Source: Mollicutes bacterium (GTDB lineage: Bacteria; Bacillota_I; Bacilli_A; RF39; UBA660). From it: a stretch of DNA of 16,166 nt. Location of the stretch: NCBI GenBank assembly GCA_003566505.1, contig PXDA01000045.1, forward strand, positions 1-16,166, given 5' to 3'. This document shows positions 1 through 5,757 of this stretch, piece by piece (the stretch's first letter is position 1; every line of letters starts with the position of its first letter). The translations under genes and the position numbers were made by a program. The notes under the pieces are model-generated. The model ran no database searches. It saw only the letters and a list, made by a program, of their open reading frames with translations, and was not told where the DNA came from.

Positions 1-1
1 A

Positions 2-103
2 ACAGATAAGCAGAAAGATGATTTTCTTACTTTATTAATTGAAGGAGAGAAAACTAATTTAATGAAAAATTTACAAAAATATATAAAGGAGCGGTTACAA
101 TGA
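2..103 (+). CDS. C-terminal end of an unidentified protein (5' truncated by window)
   Basis: An open frame enters from the left edge and stops at TGA 101-103. The 33 visible residues are hydrophilic and end in a basic segment (...NLQKYIKERLQ) that would form an amphipathic helix. No domain can be recognised. The stop overlaps the ATG of peptide A by four bases (ATGA), so this gene is very probably in the same operon and translationally coupled to the peptide genes. In double-glycine peptide loci the neighbours are often a peptidase-containing ABC exporter, an accessory protein or a regulator; that this gene is one of them is inference from position only. Confidence 0.55.
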   Translation, partial: TDKQKDDFLTLLIEGEKTNLMKNLQKYIKERLQ

Positions 104-240
104 AAAATTTATCGAAAAAAAATTTATTAGCAATTAAGGGCGGCTCGGTTTCACTTGCTAAAATAGGTGGCATCGGGGCGGGAATAATCTTTTTAATCGG
201 TGTGATTGATGGTTTTATTCGACCCCTTAAATGTCGTTAA
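100..240 (+). CDS. Peptide A: double-glycine-leader bacteriocin-like precursor, 46 aa
   Basis: The start is ATG 100, with AAGGAG at 86-91 spaced 8 nt upstream. The N-terminus MKNLSKKNLLAIKGG matches the class II bacteriocin double-glycine leader pattern: Leu at -12, Ser at -11, Leu at -7, Ile at -4 and Gly-Gly at -2/-1. Such leaders are removed during export by C39-peptidase ABC transporters. The predicted 31-residue core begins SVSLAKIGG, is hydrophobic and glycine-rich, has GxxxG spacings (Gly24/Gly28 and Gly34/Gly38) typical of class IIb two-peptide bacteriocins, and ends in the cationic PLKCR with a single Cys45. The net core charge is about +3. No exporter or immunity gene can be identified within the window. 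A pheromone role is an alternative. No specific family name can be assigned. Confidence 0.8.
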   Translation: MKNLSKKNLLAIKGGSVSLAKIGGIGAGIIFLIGVIDGFIRPLKCR

Positions 241-246
241 AGGAGG
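241..246 (+). promoter_or_regulatory. Ribosome binding site that fixes the start of peptide B
   Basis: AGGAGG at 241-246 lies 7 nt before ATG 254. It begins immediately after the stop of peptide A (238-240). An in-frame ATG at 206 lies inside peptide A, has no Shine-Dalgarno sequence at the right distance, and would bury the double-glycine leader 16 residues into the protein. ATG 254 is therefore the start. Confidence 0.8.
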
Positions 247-253
247 AAAATTT

Positions 254-415
254 ATGCAAGAATTAAATAAAATAGAATTATTGAGTATTCGGGGTGGTTT
301 AACAGGAACAATGGTTAATGCAATGGCACGCTTAGTTGATTCTTTGCTGGAAGCGGGGCGTAGTCTCGGTTCTGGTTTACGTCGCATTATTACGGGAACA
401 CTATGTCCACTATAA
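254..415 (+). CDS. Peptide B: double-glycine-leader bacteriocin-like precursor, 53 aa
   Basis: Starting at ATG 254, the leader MQELNKIELLSIRGG fits the class II bacteriocin export leader closely: Leu -12, Glu -8, Leu -7, Ile -4, Gly-Gly -2/-1. The predicted core is 38 residues (16-53). It begins LTGTMVNAMARLVD and reads as an amphipathic helix with a GxxxG motif (Gly35-Arg-Ser-Leu-Gly39), then LRRII and a C-terminal TLCPL with a lone Cys51. It probably forms a two-peptide pair with peptide A, which lies 13 nt upstream. Its core is clearly related to the C-terminal half of peptide C. The stop TAA 413-415 shares a base with the ATG of peptide C. The leader class is well supported; antimicrobial activity is inferred and a signalling role remains possible. 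Confidence 0.83.
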   Translation: MQELNKIELLSIRGGLTGTMVNAMARLVDSLLEAGRSLGSGLRRIITGTLCPL

Positions 416-564
416 TGAAAAAAAGGTCATGGCGTATTATATTGTTGTTGGTCGCTATCCCTTTTGTAGCTTTGTTTTTAAGTGTTGGTATTGATTTTTT
501 CTTAGAAATAGGGCGGGTGGTAGGCACAATATTACGAGGAGTTGTTAGTGATTATTATTGTTAG
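415..564 (+). CDS. Peptide C: small membrane or secreted peptide related to peptide B core, 49 aa
   Basis: ATG 415 overlaps the stop of peptide B (TAATG) and has no clear Shine-Dalgarno sequence, so it probably relies on termination-reinitiation. The N-terminus MKKRSWR is followed by a hydrophobic stretch (about residues 8-25), which is a Sec-type signal or membrane anchor rather than a double-glycine leader. Residues 26-49 align without a gap to residues 28-51 of peptide B, sharing D, L, E, G, R, G, L, R and the Cys (9 of 24 identical, with several conservative exchanges). The peptide ends in Cys49. Small membrane peptides next to class II bacteriocin genes are often immunity proteins. This could be one that mimics the active peptide, a Sec-exported third peptide, or a leaderless bacteriocin. 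It is followed at once by a terminator. Confidence 0.72.
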   Translation: MKKRSWRIILLLVAIPFVALFLSVGIDFFLEIGRVVGTILRGVVSDYYC

Positions 565-588
565 AGCAAAATTATTTTGCTCTTTTTT
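563..588 (+). terminator. Rho-independent terminator of the peptide cassette
   Basis: A perfect 10-bp inverted repeat (AGAGCAAAAT at 563-572 and ATTTTGCTCT at 574-583) runs into a T tract at 583-588. It overlaps the stop codon of peptide C and closes the operon. Confidence 0.9.
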
Positions 589-608
589 GTTATAAAATAG
601 GTATTAAG

Positions 609-637
609 TTGTCATTGAAATTAAAAAATGTTATAAT
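609..637 (+). promoter_or_regulatory. Sigma-A-type extended -10 promoter of the rpsU operon
   Basis: TTGTCA at 609-614, a 17-nt spacer and TATAAT at 632-637, with TG at 629-630 giving an extended -10. It lies between the preceding terminator and the rpsU ribosome binding site. Confidence 0.85.
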
Positions 638-665
638 ATTTTTAAAATGAAGGGAGGGATTTTTA

Positions 666-854
666 ATGACCAAGGTAGTGGTGCGAAATGGCAAAGTTGA
701 ACAAGCTTTGAAAGATTTTAAGCAAAAAGTAGCTAAAAATGGCCTCCTGAAAGAAGCACGGGAAAAAGAACATTATAATAAACCTGGTGTACGCAAACGT
801 TTAGCAAAACAAGAAGCAATTAAAAATAATAAGAAAAAAAACAAAAATAATTAA
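666..854 (+). CDS. rpsU: 30S ribosomal protein S21
   Basis: This 62-residue, highly basic protein starts MTKVVVRNGKVEQALKDF and contains the S21 core (EREKEHYNKPGVRKRL-like, here AREKEHYNKPGVRKR), followed by a Lys/Asn-rich tail. S21 binds the 30S platform near the anti-Shine-Dalgarno region and takes part in initiation. The start has a strong GGGAGG sequence at 652-657. The length is normal for Firmicutes. It is the first gene of its operon, and the next gene, yqeY, follows 20 nt after the stop, an arrangement also seen in Bacillus. Confidence 0.97.
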   Translation: MTKVVVRNGKVEQALKDFKQKVAKNGLLKEAREKEHYNKPGVRKRLAKQEAIKNNKKKNKNN

Positions 855-874
855 ATCATAAGGGGTGTTTAAAA

Positions 875-1315
875 ATGCGTGATCAAATATTTCAAGATGT
901 TAATGATATGTTAAAAAAAGGTGAAAAAAAGAAAGTGGCTGTTTTACGAATGTTAAAATCAGCCATTTTAGAAAAAGAACGGGAATTAAAAAAGACTTTA
1001 AGTGATGAGGAAGTAATTGAAGTAATTACTAAACAAATTAAAACACGTAATGAATCAATTGAACAATTTAAACAAGGGGAGCGTTCTGATTTAATGGTGC
1101 AAACGCAAATGGAAATAGATTGTTTAAGTCAATATTTACCTAAGCAATTAACAAGTGCCGAATTAGACAAAATTATTGAGGATGTTTTTAAGGAAGTTAA
1201 ACCAAGCGGCATGCGTGATATGGGCAAGGTGATGAAAACCATTATGCCGAAAATAAAAGGGCGTGCTAATATGGGTATCGTTAACCAAAAAATAAAAGAA
1301 AAATTAGGTGGCTAA
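875..1315 (+). CDS. yqeY: YqeY/GatB-domain protein
   Basis: The 146-residue length is normal for the YqeY family (about 145-150). Family features are the N-terminal helical segment with VAVLRMLKSAILEKE, the TRNESIEQFKQGER segment, EIDCLSQYLPKQL, and a C-terminal half with SGMRDMGKVMKTIMPKIKGRANMG resembling the tRNA-binding tail domain of GatB. The family is thought to act on or near tRNA or tRNA-dependent amidation, but its exact role is not established. The ribosome binding site is AAGGGG just upstream. It lies 20 nt after rpsU, and the cysteine desulfurase begins directly after its stop. Confidence 0.93.
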   Translation: MRDQIFQDVNDMLKKGEKKKVAVLRMLKSAILEKERELKKTLSDEEVIEVITKQIKTRNESIEQFKQGERSDLMVQTQMEIDCLSQYLPKQLTSAELDKIIEDVFKEVKPSGMRDMGKVMKTIMPKIKGRANMGIVNQKIKEKLGG

Positions 1316-1316
1316 G

Positions 1317-2438
1317 ATGGTCTATTTGGATTATAGTGCCACAATGCCACCACTTTTAGAAGTAAGACAAAATTTTGGAAAATTATTAGAAGAATATATT
1401 GGTAATCCAAATTCATTTCACCAATTGGGAATAAAAAATCAAGAATTAATAACAGCAGCGACAAAACAAATAGCACAAATTTTAAATATTAAAGATAAAG
1501 AAATAATATACACAAGTGGTGCAACTGAAAGTAATAATCATGTTTTAAAAGTAATTTGTGATCAATATAAAAATAGAGGAAATAAAATTTTAACTACAAG
1601 TTTGGAACATCCATCTATTTTAACAACTCTTGATTTTTTAGTTAAGAAAGGATTTCAAGTTGAATATGTTGCTTTAAAAGTTGATGGAACAGTTAATTTA
1701 GATGATTTAGAACGAAAACTAACATCAGATGTTATTTTAATTACGATTGGTAGTGTTAATAGTGAAACCGGTATTCGACAACCAGTAGAAAAAATTGGTA
1801 AAAAAGTAAAAGAACATAAATGTTTTTTTCACAGTGATATAACGCAATCAGTAGGTAAAGAAAAAGTTAATCTTACCCATATTGATTTTGCTTCCTTTTC
1901 CGCTCATAAATTTGGTGGTTTAAAAGGAATTGGTGTTTTATATAAAAAAGAGAAAATTGCCTTAGAACCTTTCATACATGGTGGTGCAAGTATTAATCTT
2001 AATCGAGCAGGGACACCACCTTTAGAGTTAATTGTAGCAATGGCTACGGCATTAAGGTTGAGTTATCAAAATTGGCAAGAAAAATATGATTATGTACAAA
2101 AATTACAAAAAATTTTATGGCAAAGTTTGTTAGATTTAGATCTGCCGGTTAATGCTAATGAAAAGTGTATCCCTCATATTGTTAATTTTAGTGTTTTAAG
2201 TTTGAAATCGGCTGTTGTGCAACAAATATTGGCAAATGAAGAAATTTATATTTCAACCCAAACAGCCTGCACCCGTAATAAAGAAGTGTCGCAAGCAGTA
2301 AAGGTTTTATCGGGTGATGAACAAAGAGCGCGGCATAGTTTACGGGTTAGTCTTTCTTACTTGACAACTGAAGAAGAATTAAAAATTTTTAAAGAAAAAA
2401 TAAAAAAAATAATAAAAAGTAAAGGAGAAATATTATGA
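1317..2438 (+). CDS. Cysteine desulfurase, IscS/NifS type (class V aminotransferase)
   Basis: This PLP enzyme converts cysteine to alanine plus a protein-bound persulfide, supplying sulfur for tRNA thiolation, Fe-S clusters or cofactors. Visible features are the YLDYSAT opening, TSGATESNN, the PLP-stacking His98 (SLEHPS), SVNSETG, HSDITQSVGK (Asp and Gln contacting PLP), the Schiff-base Lys198 (SAHKFGG) and the catalytic Cys318 (TQTACTRNK). The ATG at 1317 is preferred because AGGTGG at 1306-1311 is well spaced and the protein then begins MVYLDYSAT; a GTG at 1308 would add three residues and overlap yqeY. No IscU or MnmA partner is visible nearby. The residue after the catalytic Cys is Thr rather than the common Ser. 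Total length is 373 residues, slightly short but normal for the Firmicutes branch. The stop overlaps the next ATG (ATGA). Confidence 0.92.
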   Translation: MVYLDYSATMPPLLEVRQNFGKLLEEYIGNPNSFHQLGIKNQELITAATKQIAQILNIKDKEIIYTSGATESNNHVLKVICDQYKNRGNKILTTSLEHPSILTTLDFLVKKGFQVEYVALKVDGTVNLDDLERKLTSDVILITIGSVNSETGIRQPVEKIGKKVKEHKCFFHSDITQSVGKEKVNLTHIDFASFSAHKFGGLKGIGVLYKKEKIALEPFIHGGASINLNRAGTPPLELIVAMATALRLSYQNWQEKYDYVQKLQKILWQSLLDLDLPVNANEKCIPHIVNFSVLSLKSAVVQQILANEEIYISTQTACTRNKEVSQAVKVLSGDEQRARHSLRVSLSYLTTEEELKIFKEKIKKIIKSKGEIL

Positions 2439-3487
2439 AAAAATTTTTATTGGTAGTGATTGGGCTTTTTTTAGTAATCAGCTTGTTTGTCTTTTTTCTT
2501 TTAATGGGGGTTAATCGTAGTGTTCTACAACAAAGTTATTACGAACAATTGATTAGTGAAACAGCGCTTGTTGATGAGGTTTATGAATTTGCGCGCCATG
2601 AGTTACCGGAAATGGCATTAGAAGATATGGCTGATGAAGAAGATGAAGAAGCACCTGATTTTATGGAAGAAAAAATAGGTGACATCTTGGGGATTATGTT
2701 GGATGTCTATGATGAAGATTGGTTTGAAAGTGAGTTTTTAGCTGCCAGTGAACAATTAACTGATGTATTAGGAGGGCGTGATGATTCCTTAGTTATCACA
2801 ATTGATTTAACGGAAAGACGAGATGTTCTTCGTGATGAATTAATTGCTTTTTTTGAAGATATTGATGCTGAGGAAAGAGCAGAAATGGAAATTTCTGATG
2901 ATGAAATTGAAAAATTTGTTGATGAGTTTTTAGCTGAATTTGAGTTTGTTAATGAACCGTTAGAAGTAGATTTATCAGAAGAAGAGGAACTTGTTCAAGT
3001 CGTTGAAAATTTTAACTGGTATCGTCAATTAATTTTTATTGCTTTTGGTTTGTTCTTTTTCATTTTACTTTTGAGTAGTTATTTTATCCTAAAATGGCAT
3101 ATGCTTAAGTTTATTGGTATTATTTCGCTGGTAATGGGATTGCTGTTTACTGGTATGGTCATGATTCTCAAAGGAATTTTAGGTGGCTTTTATGGCGAAG
3201 TTTCGGAACTTACTAACGAAGTAATAAGTCGTAATGTTTATGAACAAATTATTAATATAACTTTAAATCCATTTATATGTGTGCCAGTGATTGTTGCTGC
3301 GCTTGGTTTAGTGATGACGGTCGTTAGCATTGTTTTCTTCTCAAATAAAAAGGAACAACCAGAGTTATATCAAGAAGATGAAAAATCAAAATTGGAAACG
3401 ATTAATCCACAAAAAGAAGAGAAAAAAGGCGATGAAGAAACATCTAAAGAAGAAACAACCGAAGAAGATACGAAAATTGAAGATTAA
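2435..3487 (+). CDS. Acidic four-helix membrane protein of unknown function
   Basis: I do not recognise this 350-residue protein. It has an N-terminal hydrophobic helix (about 4-24), a long and very acidic, probably extracellular domain (25-196, rich in Glu/Asp runs such as MADEEDEEAPDF), three further helices (about 199-218, 226-248 and 279-303), and a charged cytoplasmic-looking tail (304-350, Lys/Glu-rich). The ATG at 2435 overlaps the desulfurase stop and has AAAGGAG at 2421-2427 at good spacing. It is the last gene of the rpsU operon and is followed by a terminator. The layout resembles other uncharacterised Firmicutes integral membrane proteins with one large outside loop; no catalytic motif is visible and no function can be proposed. 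Confidence 0.8.
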   Translation: MKKFLLVVIGLFLVISLFVFFLLMGVNRSVLQQSYYEQLISETALVDEVYEFARHELPEMALEDMADEEDEEAPDFMEEKIGDILGIMLDVYDEDWFESEFLAASEQLTDVLGGRDDSLVITIDLTERRDVLRDELIAFFEDIDAEERAEMEISDDEIEKFVDEFLAEFEFVNEPLEVDLSEEEELVQVVENFNWYRQLIFIAFGLFFFILLLSSYFILKWHMLKFIGIISLVMGLLFTGMVMILKGILGGFYGEVSELTNEVISRNVYEQIINITLNPFICVPVIVAALGLVMTVVSIVFFSNKKEQPELYQEDEKSKLETINPQKEEKKGDEETSKEETTEEDTKIED

Positions 3488-3493
3488 TAATTG

Positions 3494-3527
3494 AAAACCT
3501 TAAATAAAAAATTTAAGGTTTTTTTTT
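3494..3527 (+). terminator. Rho-independent terminator of the rpsU operon
   Basis: AAAACCTTAAAT at 3494-3505 pairs perfectly with ATTTAAGGTTTT at 3511-3522 across a 5-nt loop of A, followed by a T run to 3527. The run of A on the left arm could also serve a reverse-strand terminator, although no reverse gene is present. Confidence 0.9.
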
Positions 3528-3558
3528 GGATATGTTAACTATCTTGTTTTGGTTTTTA

Positions 3559-3587
3559 TTGAAAAGGCTATGACGGTGTGTTATAAT
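3559..3587 (+). promoter_or_regulatory. Sigma-A-type extended -10 promoter of the ftsK-parE-parC operon
   Basis: TTGAAA at 3559-3564, a 17-nt spacer and TATAAT at 3582-3587, preceded by TG at 3579-3580. It sits 12 nt before the AGGAGG (3599-3604) of the translocase gene. Confidence 0.85.
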
Positions 3588-3613
3588 TTATTTGTATTAG
3601 GAGGCTTTTGAAA

Positions 3614-5749
3614 ATGGCGCGAAAAAGAAAAAAAAGTAATGCAGAATATAATCATTTAATTTATGGTATAGCACTTATATTGTTGGCAGTAATTGGTTTA
3701 GGATCGTTTGGTATTGTCGGACGGGTGGTTGTTGTTAGTGCTGCTTTTTTAGTCGGAGTTTTTTACTATTTGTTTTTATTTTTGATGTTAATAATTGGTA
3801 TTAATTTTATTTTTAAAGGTGAATTTTTAAAATTTTTACAGAAACGATTAATTGGTTTTTATTTAATGTGTTTAGGTTTTCTGATTATTTTTCATATTAA
3901 TTATACGGTTAATTATGATCTAGAAGGATTTGCTATTATTACTAATATTTTTCGTCAATTTCCTGATTTAATTAACGATGTTAATAGTATTAGTGGTGGC
4001 GGCATTATTGGTGCTTTGTTAACAGTGGTTTTCATGCCTCTTTTTGATATTACTGGTACGGAGATAATTGCTTTAACTTTAATCATTTGTGGTTTTTTAC
4101 TTTTAGCTGGATCATATATTATGTTAATGTTTAATAAAATTAAAGAAAAATCACAAGACATTTTACAAAAAAATAGCGAAGAAGCGGTAGCTAAAGCAGA
4201 AAAAAGTTTTAACCAGGAAGGAAAAATTATTATTTCTAGTGTTGATGATTTAAAAACAAGTACTAAAGAAGAAGAGACTAAGGAAAAAGAAATTGTCCCA
4301 GAAGAAGAAGCAGAGGAAAGTACGCGCGGTTATCGGCGTCCGGCAATTTCTTTATTGAATAAACCAACTAAAGTTAATCAAAGTGAAAATCAAGAACATG
4401 CGAAAGCGAATATTAAGATATTAGAAAATGTTTTTCGTGATTTTGGCATTAATGGTAAAGTTGTTAGTGTTAATATTGGACCATCGGTAACGCAATATGA
4501 AATAGAGTTAAAGGCGGGGACAAAACTAAGTAAAATTACGAGTATTAACCGCGAAATTTCATTGGCACTTGCTGCCAAAGAAGTTCGAATTCAAGCGCCA
4601 ATTCCTGGTAAAAGTACGGTTGGTATTGAAATTCCTAACAAAGAACCCTCATATGTAACGGTACGAGAAATTTTAGAACAAGCTATTTCAAAAGAACTAC
4701 GGAAAAATAAATTACTGGTAGCGTTGGGCAAAGACTTGATGGGAAATCCCGTTTTTTGCGAAATAAATAAAACTCCGCATTTATTAATTGCTGGTGCAAC
4801 TGGCTCTGGTAAATCGGTATGCATTAATAGTATTATTGTTTCTATTTTAATGCGCACGCGGCCGGAAGAAGTAAAATTACTTTTAATTGATCCAAAAAAA
4901 GTGGAACTAATTAATTTTAATCATATTCCCCATTTGTTAACGGAAGTAATAATTAATCCAAAAGAAGCAAATATTGCTCTAAAAAGAGTAGTTAAAATTA
5001 TGGAAGAACGTTATGATTTATTTAATGAAACAGGCACTAAAAATATTGCTGGTTATAATGCTTATATGGAAAGTCAAGGAAAAAGTAAAAAAGACCAAAT
5101 GCCTTATATCGTCGTAATTATCGATGAGTTAGCAGATTTAATGTTAATAGCGGCAAAGGAAGTTGAAGATTCAATTATGCGTATTACTCAACTAGCAAGA
5201 GCAGCTGGTATTCACTTGATTGTTGCCACGCAAAGACCTTCAACCGATGTTATTACTGGTTTAATTAAATCAAATATTCCCTCGCGCATATCTTTTGCGG
5301 TTAGTAGTAGCATTGATTCACGCACGATTTTAGATATGATGGGTGCGGAAAAATTATTGGGTAATGGTGATATGTTGTTTATTCCAATGGGTGCTAATGC
5401 GCCAGTGCGCTTACAAGGAACAATTGTTAGTGAGAAAGAAGTGCAAGCAGTGGTTGACCATGTTAAAAGCCAACAAAAGCCCAATTATGATGAAACTTTT
5501 TTAGTAAAAGAAGATGAACAAGCTGAAGTAGAAGCAAGTGCTAATGATTACGAAGATCCTATGTATGATGAAGTGGTTGAATTTGTGATTGAACAGCAAA
5601 AAGCATCTGCCTCTTTATTACAACGAAGATTCCGATTAGGATATAATAGAGCAGCGCGTTTAATTGATTTGCTTGAAGAACGAGGCATTATTGGACCAAG
5701 TCGCGGTTCCAAGCCCCGTGAGGTTTTAGTACAAATAAAAGAAAAATAG
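3614..5749 (+). CDS. ftsK: DNA translocase FtsK/SpoIIIE family
   Basis: This membrane-anchored hexameric ATPase pumps chromosomal DNA through the closing septum. At 711 residues it has four to five N-terminal membrane helices (within about residues 13-172), an acidic linker (about 173-255), an alpha/beta motor with Walker A GATGSGKS (394-401, Lys400) and Walker B VVIIDELADLM (Asp504/Glu505), the ARAAGIHLIVATQRPS segment, and the C-terminal gamma winged helix (646-711, QRRFRLGYNRAARLIDLLE) that reads polar DNA motifs. ATG 3614 is preferred: it lies 9 nt after AGGAGG (3599-3604), whereas an in-frame TTG at 3608 would be only 3 nt away. The length is close to B. subtilis SpoIIIE/SftA, and the presence of membrane helices argues for SpoIIIE/FtsK rather than soluble SftA. 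parE follows 8 nt downstream, so decatenation and translocation genes are co-transcribed. Confidence 0.96.
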   Translation: MARKRKKSNAEYNHLIYGIALILLAVIGLGSFGIVGRVVVVSAAFLVGVFYYLFLFLMLIIGINFIFKGEFLKFLQKRLIGFYLMCLGFLIIFHINYTVNYDLEGFAIITNIFRQFPDLINDVNSISGGGIIGALLTVVFMPLFDITGTEIIALTLIICGFLLLAGSYIMLMFNKIKEKSQDILQKNSEEAVAKAEKSFNQEGKIIISSVDDLKTSTKEEETKEKEIVPEEEAEESTRGYRRPAISLLNKPTKVNQSENQEHAKANIKILENVFRDFGINGKVVSVNIGPSVTQYEIELKAGTKLSKITSINREISLALAAKEVRIQAPIPGKSTVGIEIPNKEPSYVTVREILEQAISKELRKNKLLVALGKDLMGNPVFCEINKTPHLLIAGATGSGKSVCINSIIVSILMRTRPEEVKLLLIDPKKVELINFNHIPHLLTEVIINPKEANIALKRVVKIMEERYDLFNETGTKNIAGYNAYMESQGKSKKDQMPYIVVIIDELADLMLIAAKEVEDSIMRITQLARAAGIHLIVATQRPSTDVITGLIKSNIPSRISFAVSSSIDSRTILDMMGAEKLLGNGDMLFIPMGANAPVRLQGTIVSEKEVQAVVDHVKSQQKPNYDETFLVKEDEQAEVEASANDYEDPMYDEVVEFVIEQQKASASLLQRRFRLGYNRAARLIDLLEERGIIGPSRGSKPREVLVQIKEK

Positions 5750-5757
5750 GTGATGAC

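Noticed and set aside
206..253. Extended 69-residue version of peptide B starting at ATG 206
   Set aside because: No Shine-Dalgarno sequence suits that ATG, it lies inside peptide A, and it would place the double-glycine leader in the middle of the protein. AGGAGG at 241-246 points to ATG 254.
193..387. Reverse-strand open frame across the peptide genes
   Set aside because: It is a shadow of peptides A and B, with no ribosome binding site or family resemblance.
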